A DNA stretch of 33,560 bases from Bacteroidales bacterium UBA1410 (lineage in GTDB: Bacteria; Bacteroidota; Bacteroidia; Bacteroidales; Dysgonomonadaceae), in contig DBPW01000040.1 in NCBI GenBank assembly GCA_002305015.1, positions 1 to 33,560 of the forward strand. The letters are read 5' to 3'. Below, in pieces: positions 25,099-33,560 of this stretch (the stretch's first letter is position 1; each line of letters starts with the position of its first letter). The notes below the pieces were generated by a model. That model made no database searches. It was not told the DNA's origin and was given only the letters and a program-made list of their open reading frames with translations. The position numbers and the translations under genes are program-made.

Positions 25099-26424
25099 AT
25101 GACTCCATTAATAAAAGACAACATACGGGAAAAAGAAAAAATAAAAAGGCTATACGGGATAACATTAGGTTTATTGATAATCGTTCATATTACTTCCTGT
25201 GGATTAAAGCAAAAAGAGGATCATCCCGATTCAGTGGATCAAATAGAAACATTTCACATGCACGAATATGGGATATGCATCGATTCGTTAAATGTCAACC
25301 GGTATAAAATAAAAAAAGGCGACAACCTTGCTTCTATATTAACGGGACTAGGATTCACAAGTACAACATCCGATAAAATAAGTCAAACTGTTTCGCCCTA
25401 TTATTCTCCATCAAAACTACAAATCGGGAATACCTATGCAGCCATCACAACACAAGATTCCATTTCAAATATTGAGTATCTTGTTTTTGAAAAATCAAAA
25501 ACCGAATATGTAGTTGTAGATCTCTCATCAGAAAACATTAAAGCATATGAAGGGGAGAAACCCATCACCTTGCAACGCAAATATATCGAGGGAACAATCA
25601 CTTCTTCGTTATGGAACGCGATCATCGATGCCGGAGTTCACCCGCTGCTTGCGCTTAAGTTGTCCGATCTCTATGCTTGGCAAATCGATTTTTTTGACAT
25701 AAAAAAGGGAGATTCGTTTCGTTTGATGTATGATGAAGCCTACATCGATGATACTACCTTCGTGGATATCGCTTCGATAGAAGGTGCGGTTTTTACGCAT
25801 CAGGGCAAAGCATACTGCGCGATTCCCTTCAAACAGGATTCAGTGAGAGAATATTTTGACGAAGAAGGCAATAGCCTGAGAAAGGAATTTCTGAAATCGC
25901 CTCTCGACTTCTTTCGCATCACTTCCAAGTTTATCAATTCCCGTTATCACCCAATCCTGAAACGATACCGGGCGCATCATGGCGTAGATTATGCCGCACC
26001 GGTAGGGACACCCGTGAAAACGATCGGCGATGGTGTAGTGATTGAGAAAGGATATCAACAAAACGGTGGAGGAAATTATCTAAAGGTAAAACACAATAGT
26101 ATGTACACTACAACTTATATGCATCTGAGCCGGTTTGCCAAAGGAGTCAACAAAGGAAGTTTTGTGAAACAAGGAGATATCATCGCTTACGTGGGATCGA
26201 CCGGATTGTCTACCGGGCCTCATCTCGATTTCCGTGTGTACAAAAACAATCAACCGATCAATCCGCTCACTATGGAATCCCCGCCCTCTTTACCTGTAAA
26301 ACCTGAGTTAAAGGACAGTTTTCTGGTGGTTAGAGACAAGGTACTGCGACAATTGGATAGTTTTCAGCAATCTACGCGGCTATATGCTTCAATGCCCGAT
26401 TCGTTAACTCAAGAAGATCTATAA
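25099..26424 (+). CDS. M23-family (LytM-type) peptidase lipoprotein
   Basis: The preferred start is ATG 25099; a TTG nine bases earlier is also open. The 441 residues show a membrane signal ending ITSC with Cys34 (lipoprotein), a LysM-like or OapA-like segment starting RYKIKKGDNLASILTGLGF (about 68-86), and a C-terminal M23 domain (about 285-395). His293 and Asp297 in HHGVDYAAP match the first zinc ligands and YMHLSRF gives His342. The last motif is GPHLDFRVY with His375 and Asp377, where the common form is His-x-His. The family cuts peptide cross-links in peptidoglycan or activates other hydrolases. With Asp377 as third ligand it may be active, altered or inactive. Confidence 0.92.
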   Translation: MTPLIKDNIREKEKIKRLYGITLGLLIIVHITSCGLKQKEDHPDSVDQIETFHMHEYGICIDSLNVNRYKIKKGDNLASILTGLGFTSTTSDKISQTVSPYYSPSKLQIGNTYAAITTQDSISNIEYLVFEKSKTEYVVVDLSSENIKAYEGEKPITLQRKYIEGTITSSLWNAIIDAGVHPLLALKLSDLYAWQIDFFDIKKGDSFRLMYDEAYIDDTTFVDIASIEGAVFTHQGKAYCAIPFKQDSVREYFDEEGNSLRKEFLKSPLDFFRITSKFINSRYHPILKRYRAHHGVDYAAPVGTPVKTIGDGVVIEKGYQQNGGGNYLKVKHNSMYTTTYMHLSRFAKGVNKGSFVKQGDIIAYVGSTGLSTGPHLDFRVYKNNQPINPLTMESPPSLPVKPELKDSFLVVRDKVLRQLDSFQQSTRLYASMPDSLTQEDL

Positions 26425-26505
26425 ATGTGATTTTCAATCGAAAAACGTTTGTCCACATTATAACCCTTTTATTGTTTTTCAATGATAATAAACAAAGCTC
26501 TTGTT

Positions 26506-27165
26506 TCAAAGCCGGGCTAAATTACCCTTTACTATATATTCATAGTACTTACAATATTCTCGAAGCCCGCATTCTTCACATTTTGGGTTTCGTGCGGTAC
26601 ATACATATCGTCCGTGAAGGATCAGCCAATGATGTGCTTTTGACAACAATTCTTTCGGAATATATTTTACCAGCTCTTTTTCAACCTCCAATGGGGTTTT
26701 TGCGTTATCTGTCAATCCCAAACGATTCGAAACCCTGAACACATGCGTATCCACCGGCATCGCCGGAACATCGAAAGCCACGGCAAGCATCACATTTGCC
26801 GTCTTTCGCCCTACTCCCGGTATTGTCAACAACGAATCGATATCCGCCGGTACTTCCCCTCCGAAATCATTCACCAGTTTTTGTGCCATTTTTACCAAAT
26901 TTTTTGCCTTGTTGTTTGGATATGAACACGATTTGATGAATTCATATACTTCGTCCGGTGAAGCTGCAGCCAAAGCTTCAGGAGTGGGGTAAGCTTCAAA
27001 TAAAGGAGGAGTGATCGCATTCACCCGTTTGTCGGTACACTGAGCCGATAACATCACCGCTATCAACAATTGAAAAGGATTAGTGTAATGCAGTTCTGTT
27101 GTTGCCGACTGTGCGTTGGCTTCAAACCATTGCAACACGTTTTTATAGCGTTCTGCTTTTGTCAT
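26506..27165 (-). CDS. nth: Endonuclease III (DNA glycosylase/AP lyase)
   Basis: Endonuclease III removes oxidised pyrimidines from DNA and cuts the abasic site. The helix-hairpin-helix LLTIPGVGRKTANVMLAVAF includes the catalytic Lys, and VDTHVFRVSNRLGL includes the catalytic Asp. The C-terminal four-cysteine iron-sulphur loop C-x6-C-x2-C-x5-C is complete (CTARNPKCEECGLREYC). The length of 219 is normal. The start codon overlaps the rsmE stop by one base (TAATG), so translation is probably coupled. It is the last gene of the three-gene minus-strand operon. Confidence 0.97.
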   Translation of the reverse strand: MTKAERYKNVLQWFEANAQSATTELHYTNPFQLLIAVMLSAQCTDKRVNAITPPLFEAYPTPEALAAASPDEVYEFIKSCSYPNNKAKNLVKMAQKLVNDFGGEVPADIDSLLTIPGVGRKTANVMLAVAFDVPAMPVDTHVFRVSNRLGLTDNAKTPLEVEKELVKYIPKELLSKAHHWLILHGRYVCTARNPKCEECGLREYCKYYEYIVKGNLARL

Positions 27166-27878
27166 TATAATTCCAATTGATTCAAAACATGCACAGTGTG
27201 GCAGGCCACCAAACAGGCTGTTTCTGTCCGCAAACGGTTTTCTCCTAAACTAATCGGTTGAAAACCCTTCTCTATTGCTTTTTGTACTTCCTCTTCACTA
27301 AAATCACCCTCAGGACCTATTAATAATAAAGCGTCTTCCCCTTTTTTATATGTTTGGGTCAGCGGCTCTTTTTTCAGGGGATAACAATGGGCTATGAATT
27401 TTCTGCCCGAGAAAGGCATCGAAATAAACTCATAAAAAGGAATCGTTTCGTTTAAACAAGGCAAAACTGTCTGCCGAGATTGTTTCATAGCCGAAACCAT
27501 GATTTTCCTTAGTCGTTCTGATTTAACTTCTTTTCGTTCGGAAAACCGACAAAGCAACGGAGTAATTTCATCTACACCGATTTCTGTTGCTTTCTCCACA
27601 AACCACTCATTACGTTCCATATTTTTGGTAGGGGCAAAAGCAATATGAAGGTTGAAATTCCAACTTTTATCTCGAAAGTTCTCTGTTTCGATGCTTACCA
27701 TACAATGCTTTGGGTGAGCTTCTACAAGAATGCAATCATAAAGAAATCCTTTCCCATCCGTGATTGTTAATCTATCGCCTTCTTTCATGCGAAGCACTTT
27801 AATGCAATGGCGCGATTCCTCTTCAGAAAGTTGGGGATTCTCTCTAATATCGGGGTAATAAAAAAATGTATCGGACAT
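27165..27878 (-). CDS. rsmE: 16S rRNA (uracil-1498-N3) methyltransferase
   Basis: RsmE methylates U1498 of 16S rRNA using S-adenosylmethionine. The 237-residue protein has the N-terminal PUA-like part (ESRHCIKVLRMKEGDRLTIT) and the SPOUT knot motifs LLIGPEGDFSEEEV and ISLGENRLRTETACLVA that bind the cofactor. It lies 12 bp after the bifunctional nuclease gene and overlaps nth by one base. Confidence 0.96.
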   Translation of the reverse strand: MSDTFFYYPDIRENPQLSEEESRHCIKVLRMKEGDRLTITDGKGFLYDCILVEAHPKHCMVSIETENFRDKSWNFNLHIAFAPTKNMERNEWFVEKATEIGVDEITPLLCRFSERKEVKSERLRKIMVSAMKQSRQTVLPCLNETIPFYEFISMPFSGRKFIAHCYPLKKEPLTQTYKKGEDALLLIGPEGDFSEEEVQKAIEKGFQPISLGENRLRTETACLVACHTVHVLNQLEL

Positions 27879-27890
27879 ATGACGATGGAA

Positions 27891-28487
27891 TTACGATTTA
27901 TTTTCTCGCCGTTTAATTTCATCCCGAAGGCGTGAAGCCAATTCGTAATTTTCTTCCCTGACAGCTTCATCAAGTCGACTCTTTAAAGTATCTAACCGAA
28001 GATGAGAGAGGTCATCAGGAACTTTCTCCTCTTCATTTTCCGAAGATTGTTCACCGGAAAAGGCCGATACACCTTCTTCGAAAACAATCGCCATATTTTT
28101 CATAATCTCTTCGGTAGTATAAATGGGAGAATGGGTACGCATAGCAATAGCCACAGCATCGGAAGTTCGCGAATCTATTCGGTATTCCTGACCGTATTGC
28201 CGCAATAACAACTCAGAATAAAAAGCACCGTTTTCAAACTTATAAATGAAAACTTCGACCAATTCGATATTCAGATGTTTAAATATAGAATGAATAAGGT
28301 CGTGCGACAACGGCCGCGGAGGAGTGATGTTCTCTATCACAAGAGCAATGGATTGCGCTTCAGGCGTTCCAATTACAATCGGCAATCTCCTAACGCCGTT
28401 TTCTTCAGCAAGAATAAGTGCATAAGCACCTGCCTGCACCTGACTAAACGATATACCCAATACAGAAAGTTTAACTCGGTTTGCCAC
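27891..28487 (-). CDS. Bifunctional nuclease family protein (BFN/DUF151) with C-terminal UVR motif
   Basis: Residues about 5-130 form the bifunctional nuclease domain (LSVLGISFSQVQAGAYALIL, RRLPIVIGTPEAQSIAL, RIDSRTSDAVAIAMR). The last part (about 165-195, LKSRLDEAVREENYELASRL) is a UvrB/UvrC-type interaction helix, the usual Bacteroidetes layout. Some family members show RNase and DNase activity; the role here is unknown. The start codon is GTG, as no ATG is in frame nearby. It is first in the operon with rsmE and nth, upstream of which 150 bp separate it from tRNA-His on the other strand. Confidence 0.9.
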   Translation of the reverse strand: MANRVKLSVLGISFSQVQAGAYALILAEENGVRRLPIVIGTPEAQSIALVIENITPPRPLSHDLIHSIFKHLNIELVEVFIYKFENGAFYSELLLRQYGQEYRIDSRTSDAVAIAMRTHSPIYTTEEIMKNMAIVFEEGVSAFSGEQSSENEEEKVPDDLSHLRLDTLKSRLDEAVREENYELASRLRDEIKRRENKS

Positions 28488-28612
28488 AACAAATTTCTTT
28501 TAATATTTTTAATGATAAGACTTCAAATATAGCATTTTTTGCTATAATAAGAATCAAAATCGCAAATAAAGAGAAAAAACGTTTGATTTTTCCCTTGTTT
28601 GAAAAAAATTAT

Positions 28613-28620
28613 TACCTTTG
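28613..28620 (+). promoter_or_regulatory. -7 box TACCTTTG for tRNA-His
   Basis: TACCTTTGC matches the Bacteroidetes TAnnTTTG box and lies 16 bp before the tRNA. TTG and TTTG triplets occur upstream (28582-28601), but none has the usual 19-20 bp spacing. Confidence 0.65.
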
Positions 28621-28636
28621 CACTCGCAAATAAATG

Positions 28637-28710
28637 GTGGTCGTAGCTCAGTTGGTTAGAGCGACGGATTGTGGTTCCGTAAGTCGTGGGTTCGAATCCC
28701 ATCTTCCACC
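28637..28710 (+). tRNA. tRNA-His (anticodon GTG)
   Basis: A full cloverleaf is seen. The D stem is GCTC/GAGC, the anticodon stem ACGGA/TCCGT has the loop TTGTGGT with GTG at 28671-28673, and the T stem is GTGGG/CCCAT with the TTCGAAT loop. G at 28636 could be the G-1 typical of tRNA-His, pairing C73 (28710). CCA is not encoded. The acceptor stem GTGGTCG with CTTCCAC has two adjacent mismatches (T28641-T28705 and C28642-T28704), which is unusual. Confidence 0.92.
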
Positions 28711-28758
28711 CATTGTAGAGAACAGTTTTTTTTCATTCTTTCATGATTTGTTTTAGGT

Positions 28759-28789
28759 AATCACGTATTTTTTGATACGTGATTTTTTT
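28759..28789 (+). terminator. Terminator after tRNA-His
   Basis: AATCACGTAT (28759-28768) and ATACGTGATT (28775-28784) form a perfect 10-bp stem with loop TTTTTG, followed by T on the plus strand. The T-run overlaps the stop codon of the convergent methyltransferase gene, so the hairpin may serve both directions. Confidence 0.88.
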
Positions 28790-29540
28790 ATTGTCTCCTT
28801 CTGAACTCCGAACAAACAATTGCTGTAGCAGCTGCTACATTTAGGGATTCCGATGTTGAACGTAAAGCCGGATAATTCGGAATAAATAACCGGCGATTAA
28901 TCCTTTTTTCAACAGAAGGACGGATGCCGCTTCCTTCGTTCCCCATCACAATAAAACCATTTTCCGAAAGTTTAGCCTCATATATATTTTCACCACCAAG
29001 AAAAGTACCATAAACCGGCAAATCCAACGTATTTTGTAAAAATTCGTCCAAATCGATATAATGTACTTTTACCCGTGAAAGAGCACCCATTGTAGACTGA
29101 ACGGTTTTCGGCAGGTAAATATCAACCGTATCGCGGGAACAAAAAATATGTTCAATACCAAACCAATCGGCTATCCGGACAATCGTTCCCAAATTTCCCG
29201 GATCTTGAATACCATCCAACACCAAATGGATATTATTTTTTAGATCATCTGCCGAAAAATCGCTTTCAGGTTGATAGAACACGCCGATAACAGACGATGG
29301 CGTTTTCAGAAATGAAGCTTTTTTCAATTCTTCTTCCGAAGCAATAATTATTTCGACATCTCCGAAATCAGAAAATTTGCTCAACACTTCAGGTAAAACT
29401 GCAATAAACTGACATCGACACGAGAGCAATAAATCGAAAACCAATTTTTCACCCTCTGCAACAAAAGTGCCGTACTCCAAGCGATGTTTTTTATCTTTCA
29501 GCGATTGAATGTATTTTATTTTATTTTTACTCAATGCCAT
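28788..29540 (-). CDS. TrmH/SpoU-family RNA 2'-O-ribose methyltransferase
   Basis: From ATG 29540 (a TTG at 29561 would add seven residues) the protein has 250 residues. An N-terminal substrate-binding part (IKYIQSLKDKKHRLEYGTFV, then EGEKLVFDLL) is followed by the SPOUT motifs: LVLDGIQDPGNLGTIVRIAD (motif 1), FIVMGNEGSGIRPSV (motif 2) and STSESLNVAAATAIVCSEF (motif 3). It transfers a methyl group to ribose of a tRNA or rRNA. The exact target is not predictable. It is convergent with tRNA-His. Confidence 0.94.
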   Translation of the reverse strand: MALSKNKIKYIQSLKDKKHRLEYGTFVAEGEKLVFDLLLSCRCQFIAVLPEVLSKFSDFGDVEIIIASEEELKKASFLKTPSSVIGVFYQPESDFSADDLKNNIHLVLDGIQDPGNLGTIVRIADWFGIEHIFCSRDTVDIYLPKTVQSTMGALSRVKVHYIDLDEFLQNTLDLPVYGTFLGGENIYEAKLSENGFIVMGNEGSGIRPSVEKRINRRLFIPNYPALRSTSESLNVAAATAIVCSEFRRRQ

Positions 29541-29663
29541 GAAATCATAAATTGTTGGCAATAAAGATAACCATAATTTGATAGACTTCTTTATAATAAG
29601 TTAAGAAATTAGGAAAATCAAGAAAACAGCGTCATTTTAAATGTTCTGTTACCGAAAAAAATA

Positions 29664-29671
29664 TATCTTTG
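29664..29671 (+). promoter_or_regulatory. tkt: -7 box TATCTTTG for the transketolase operon
   Basis: TATCTTTGCG matches TAnnTTTG and lies 88 bp before the tkt ATG. No TTG at -33 is apparent. The leader of about 80 bases is AT-rich. Confidence 0.55.
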
Positions 29672-29759
29672 CGAAAGAGAAATAAAAAACTATTGCCTGT
29701 AGTGCCGCCATTTTTATATAATTAAAAATTAAAACCAAAAAAACAATAAAAACAATCTT

Positions 29760-31790
29760 ATGAACGACAATTCATTAATGAACAAAGCGGCAGATAACAT
29801 CCGCATTCTTTCTGCTTCAATGGTCGAAAAGGCTAAATCGGGACATCCCGGCGGTGCAATGGGTGGCGCAGATTTTATCAATGTATTATTCAGCGAATTT
29901 CTAGAATATGACCCCGAAAATCCTACATGGGAATCTCGCGACCGTTTTTTCCTTGATCCCGGACATATGTCTCCGATGCTCTACTCGGTATTATGCCTCT
30001 GCGGAAAATTTTCATTGGATGAATTAAAACAATTTCGTCAATGGGGTAGCCCCTGCCCCGGACACCCCGAAATTGATGTTGAAAGAGGGATCGAGAATAC
30101 ATCAGGACCTCTCGGGCAAGGACATGCTTTCGCCGCCGGTGCTGCAATTGCCGCCAAATTCTTAAAAGCCCGCTTAGGCGATATCATGAATCAGACCATT
30201 TACACATATATTTCGGACGGAGGAATACAGGAAGAAATTTCTCAAGGCATTGGACGAATTGCCGGACATCTGGGATTAGACAATTTCATTATGTTTTACG
30301 ATTCGAATGATGTGCAGCTTTCCACAAAAACTTCTGTAGTAACCAGCGAAAACGTGGCACAAAAATACGAAGCATGGAACTGGAAAGTAATCACCATCAA
30401 TGGGAACGATGTGAACGAAATCCGTAACGCACTGAAAGAAGCCAAGGCAGAAAAGGAGCGCCCTACGCTCATAATCGGCAAAACTATTATGGGGAAAGGT
30501 GCTGTCGCTCCGGATGGTTCTTCTTTTGAAAATCAGGTTTCCACTCACGGACAACCATTAAGCGCTGCAGGAGCAGATTTCGCAAAAACCATAAAAAATC
30601 TTGGCGGTGATCCGGATGATCCTTTTAAAATTTTTCCCGAAGTTGCCGAATTATATCGAAAAAGGAGAGAAGAATTAAAAGAAATTGTTGCCTGTAAAAA
30701 AGCACACTACAACGAATGGGCAACGGCAAATCCGGAATTGGCTGCCAAAAAGGAAAAATGGTTTTCTCGTGAACTGCCCGATATTGATTGGAGTGCCATT
30801 CAACAAAAGGCGAATGCCGCAACACGGGCAGCTTCGGCAACCGTGTTAGAGACCCTTGCCAAAAAGGTGGAAAATATGGTAGTAGCTTCGGCAGATCTTT
30901 CGAATTCCGATAAAACCGACGGATTTTTAAAACATACCCATCCATTCGCCAAAGGCGACTTCACGGGATCGTTTCTGCAAGTGGGTGTAGCTGAATTCTC
31001 CATGGCCTGCCTATGCATCGGAATGAGTTTACATGGAGGAGTAATTCCTGCTTGCGGAACATTTTTTGTCTTCTCCGATTACATGAAACCGGCCATTCGT
31101 ATCGCAGCATTAATGGAAAAGCCGGTCATTTTCATCTGGACCCACGATGCATTTCGCGTAGGAGAAGACGGACCGACCCATCAACCGGTTGAACAGGAGG
31201 CCCAAATACGCTTGATGGAAAAATTGCAAAATCACAGCGGCAACAATTCCATGCTCGTTCTTCGTCCGGCCGATGCAAACGAAACCACAGTGGCATGGAA
31301 AATGGCAATGGAAAACGCAAAAACGCCTACTGCTTTGATTTTGTCTCGGCAAAATATTAAAGATCTTCCTGCAAAGACATCGCGCTATCAGGAAGCCCTA
31401 CAAGCCACTCAAGGCGCTTATATTGTTGAAGATGATTCTGCCTATGACGTAATATTACTTGCCTCCGGTTCTGAAGTTTCCACACTGGTTGAAGGGGCTG
31501 AATTGCTGCGCAAAGAAGGTATAAAGCTGCGCATCGTATCTGTTCCTTCCGAAGGGTTGTTCAGAATCCAAAGTACCGAATATCAGGAATCTGTTTTACC
31601 AAAAGGGAAAAAGAAATTCGGATTAACTGCAGGTCTGCCCGTAACGCTCGAAGGACTTGTTGGTGCTGACGGAAACGTTTGGGGAATGAATTCATTTGGA
31701 TTTTCGGCTCCGTATAAAGTACTTGACGAAAAACTGGGTTATACCGCAGAAAACGTTTATAACCAAGTAAAAAAGTTATTGAACAAGTAA
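29760..31790 (+). CDS. tkt: Transketolase
   Basis: Transketolase moves two-carbon units between sugar phosphates in the non-oxidative pentose phosphate pathway, with thiamine diphosphate. The 676 residues carry KSGHPGGAMGGADF at the N-terminus, the cofactor pocket SGPLGQGHAFAAGAA, YISDGGIQEEISQG with FYDSNDVQL downstream, and the pyrimidine-domain segment with WTHDAFRVGEDGPTHQPVEQ. The form is that of Bacteroidetes and differs slightly from the GDG motif of Escherichia enzymes (SDGG here). It is followed by rpiB after 30 bp, an expected metabolic pair. Confidence 0.97.
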   Translation: MNDNSLMNKAADNIRILSASMVEKAKSGHPGGAMGGADFINVLFSEFLEYDPENPTWESRDRFFLDPGHMSPMLYSVLCLCGKFSLDELKQFRQWGSPCPGHPEIDVERGIENTSGPLGQGHAFAAGAAIAAKFLKARLGDIMNQTIYTYISDGGIQEEISQGIGRIAGHLGLDNFIMFYDSNDVQLSTKTSVVTSENVAQKYEAWNWKVITINGNDVNEIRNALKEAKAEKERPTLIIGKTIMGKGAVAPDGSSFENQVSTHGQPLSAAGADFAKTIKNLGGDPDDPFKIFPEVAELYRKRREELKEIVACKKAHYNEWATANPELAAKKEKWFSRELPDIDWSAIQQKANAATRAASATVLETLAKKVENMVVASADLSNSDKTDGFLKHTHPFAKGDFTGSFLQVGVAEFSMACLCIGMSLHGGVIPACGTFFVFSDYMKPAIRIAALMEKPVIFIWTHDAFRVGEDGPTHQPVEQEAQIRLMEKLQNHSGNNSMLVLRPADANETTVAWKMAMENAKTPTALILSRQNIKDLPAKTSRYQEALQATQGAYIVEDDSAYDVILLASGSEVSTLVEGAELLRKEGIKLRIVSVPSEGLFRIQSTEYQESVLPKGKKKFGLTAGLPVTLEGLVGADGNVWGMNSFGFSAPYKVLDEKLGYTAENVYNQVKKLLNK

Positions 31791-31820
31791 AAACCCATTG
31801 GCAATAAAAACAACAAGAAT

Positions 31821-32288
31821 ATGTCGTCAATCGATAAACCCGAAAAACCCATCGGCTTAGCTTCAGATCATGCCGGTTTCGCTGCTAAGCAGTATGTGAT
31901 AAAATTCCTCAAGGAAAGGGGTATTCCTTACAAGGATTTCGGTACATACTCTGCTGAAAGCGCAGACTATGCCGATTATGGGCATCCTTTGGCAAAAGCC
32001 GTGGAAAACGGAGAATGTTATCCCGGCATTGCCATTTGCGGAACAGGAAACGGAATCAATATGACCGTTAACAAACATCAGGGCATTCGTGGCGCATTGT
32101 GCTGGAACAAGGAAATAACCTATTATGCTCGTGCCCATAACGATGCCAATATTCTTTCGCTTCCCGGTCGTTTTTTGTCGGAAAAAGAAATTTCCGAAAT
32201 TCTGGAAGTATTCTTAAATACACCCTTTGAAGAAGGCAGACACCGCCGCAGAATCGAGAAAATTCCTTATGGCGAAAAATGTTGCTAA
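31821..32288 (+). CDS. rpiB: Ribose 5-phosphate isomerase B
   Basis: RpiB interconverts ribose 5-phosphate and ribulose 5-phosphate. The 155-residue protein has SDHAGFAAKQYVIKFLKE at the N-terminus, ICGTGNGINMTVNKHQGIR with the catalytic Cys, and the C-terminal part GRHRRRIEKI. It is 30 bp downstream of tkt and so very likely in the same operon, supplying substrate for it. Confidence 0.97.
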   Translation: MSSIDKPEKPIGLASDHAGFAAKQYVIKFLKERGIPYKDFGTYSAESADYADYGHPLAKAVENGECYPGIAICGTGNGINMTVNKHQGIRGALCWNKEITYYARAHNDANILSLPGRFLSEKEISEILEVFLNTPFEEGRHRRRIEKIPYGEKCC

Positions 32289-32340
32289 AATTTTTCCTGT
32301 TAATCAAACAAATGAATAATCCGGCTATTAGTGTATTGTA

Positions 32341-33372
32341 ATGAAAAATATGCGATCCTGTGTTTCACATCTTTTCATAATCGCAGCCATTTATCTTTTC
32401 TCGGGTTGTGAAGCTCAAATTATGGATTTTGACAACACACCCAGAGGCAATTTCGAGGCTCTCTGGACAATCATGGATCAACATTACTGTTTTTTTTCTT
32501 ACAAAAATATCGATTGGGATTCGGTATATCAAGCCTATAGCCCTCGGATTACAAATACGATGAACAGCGAATCATTATTCAAGCTGTTGGGAAAAATGCT
32601 GGAAGAACTGAAAGACGGACATGTCAATCTGATTGCCTCTCATGACATGTCGCGTTACTGGAAATGGCAGGAGGACTTTCCTGCCAATTTTGATCCTACC
32701 ATCCAAAAAGAATATCTTGGTACCTCTTCTGACTACCAAATTTCAGCAGGAATGTCTTATAAGATTTTTGAAGACAATATCGGTTACATCTATTACAGTA
32801 GTTTTTCAGACGATGTGAGCGATTCCGGCCTTTCCTATATTTTAAGTTACATGGCTATTTGTAAAGGAATAATTATTGATGTACGCGACAACGGAGGAGG
32901 AAGCCTTACAAATGTAGAACGAATAGCCTGCCGTTTCTTCAACAAAAAAACACTTATCGGATACATCTCTCACAAAATAGGACCCGGACATGACGATTTT
33001 TCGCCATTATACCCAAAATATATCGACAGCTACAAAGGAATACGATATCAAAAACCTGTGGTTGTGCTAACCAACAGAGGATGTTACAGTGCTACCAACG
33101 AGTTTGTCAGCATCATGAAATATGCATCAAACGTTACTGTAGTCGGAGACAAAACCGGAGGCGGAAGCGGTTTGCCTTTTTCTTCGGAATTGCCCAACGG
33201 ATGGTCGGTACGCTTTTCGGCCTGCCCTATGTTTAATGCAGAGAAAGAACATATAGAATTCGGTGTGGAACCCGATGTAGAAGTCATGATGCTTTCTTCT
33301 GACGCTGAAAAGAAAATCGACACTATTATCGAAAGAGCAAGAGTTATTATTAACAATAAATCTCGAGAATGA
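32341..33372 (+). CDS. S41 family (C-terminal processing type) peptidase, lipoprotein
   Basis: The signal peptide ends YLFSGC with Cys23, indicating a lipoprotein. The 343 residues include an N-terminal helical part (DNTPRGNFEALWTIMDQHY) and the S41 core: GIIIDVRDNGGGS (176-188), the probable catalytic Ser250 in LTNRGCYSATNEF, and probable Lys271 in VVGDKTGGGSGLPF. A PDZ domain is not apparent, which is common for short Bacteroidetes members. These serine proteases cleave cell-envelope proteins or peptides; the substrate is unknown. It lies 52 bp after rpiB, possibly its own transcript. Confidence 0.92.
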   Translation: MKNMRSCVSHLFIIAAIYLFSGCEAQIMDFDNTPRGNFEALWTIMDQHYCFFSYKNIDWDSVYQAYSPRITNTMNSESLFKLLGKMLEELKDGHVNLIASHDMSRYWKWQEDFPANFDPTIQKEYLGTSSDYQISAGMSYKIFEDNIGYIYYSSFSDDVSDSGLSYILSYMAICKGIIIDVRDNGGGSLTNVERIACRFFNKKTLIGYISHKIGPGHDDFSPLYPKYIDSYKGIRYQKPVVVLTNRGCYSATNEFVSIMKYASNVTVVGDKTGGGSGLPFSSELPNGWSVRFSACPMFNAEKEHIEFGVEPDVEVMMLSSDAEKKIDTIIERARVIINNKSRE

Positions 33373-33443
33373 TATTTGCCTGAAAGATTGATGCGCAAAA
33401 ATGCAGCCGGCTTTATACTTACAACAACAAAAATATAGCGTTT

Positions 33444-33560
33444 ATGAAAACTTTACACATGCTTATTATTTCAATCTTTTTAGCTACAAGTCTTATGGCC
33501 GAATCGTATGTATTGAAATCGCCCGACAGCAAATTTCAGGTAAACGTAGAAATCTCCGAT
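33444..33560 (+). CDS. Probable GH97 glycoside hydrolase, N-terminal end (cut by window edge)
   Basis: Only 39 codons are present. A signal peptide (about 1-20, MKTLHMLIISIFLATSLMA) is followed by ESYVLKSPDSKFQVNVEI, which resembles the start of the N-terminal sandwich domain of family 97 (SusB-like alpha-glucosidases and alpha-galactosidases). The catalytic part is outside. The gene starts 71 bp after the S41 peptidase gene on the same strand. Confidence 0.72.
   Translation, partial: MKTLHMLIISIFLATSLMAESYVLKSPDSKFQVNVEISD

Noticed and set aside
26425..26505. Terminator between the convergent M23 and nth genes
   Set aside because: Only ATGTG/CACAT with a long loop could pair; no T-run follows.

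Overview
The window looks like chromosomal DNA of a member of the phylum Bacteroidota, order Bacteroidales. The evidence is a SusC/SusD pair with its own ECF sigma and FecR genes, many lipoproteins with an SC or GC lipobox, -7 boxes of the Bacteroidetes TAnnTTTG type, general lack of Shine-Dalgarno sequences, and Bacteroidales-type insertion sequences. I cannot name the genus from sequence alone.

Layout. (1) 1-13699, all minus strand, is a polysaccharide utilisation locus (PUL) read from right to left: ECF sigma factor, FecR-type anti-sigma factor, SusC-like TonB-dependent receptor with a signalling (STN) domain, SusD-like lipoprotein, two lipoproteins with phosphodiester glycosidase (NAGPA-type) domains, and at the left edge the start of a GH29 alpha-L-fucosidase. 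Between the last two sits an IS982-type element that was itself hit by an IS3-family element. The inner element has clear ends and a 5-bp target duplication, and removing it restores the host transposase in frame. (2) 13800-17923, minus strand, holds a GNAT acetyltransferase, ClpC and a metallo-beta-lactamase-fold hydrolase. (3) 18035-21175, plus strand, is a compact DUF4924 - rfbD - prfC cluster. (4) 21176-22854 is a mobile, repetitive patch: an 11-bp tandem repeat, then a second IS3-family element with an odd doubled right end. (5) 22992-26424, plus strand, holds an exported metallo-hydrolase, a lipoprotein aldose 1-epimerase and an M23-type lipoprotein peptidase. A 117-bp inverted-repeat element lies between the last two. 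(6) 26506-28487, minus strand, is an operon of a bifunctional nuclease family protein, RsmE and endonuclease III. (7) From 28637 come tRNA-His(GTG) on plus, a TrmH/SpoU-type RNA methyltransferase on minus, then transketolase and ribose-5-phosphate isomerase B, an S41 peptidase lipoprotein, and the first 39 codons of what looks like a GH97 glycosidase.

How it works together. The PUL has the standard trans-envelope signalling design: glycan bound by SusC/SusD is sensed through the STN domain, FecR and sigma factor, which raises expression of the operon. The unusual part is the enzyme cargo. Two NAGPA-type proteins follow susD with gaps of 25-29 bp, and both depart from the usual active-site signature. 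This suggests a glycan containing sugar-1-phosphate diester links, or a binding rather than catalytic role. That is the best candidate here for an undescribed system. The other notable points are repeats and insertion-sequence structures.
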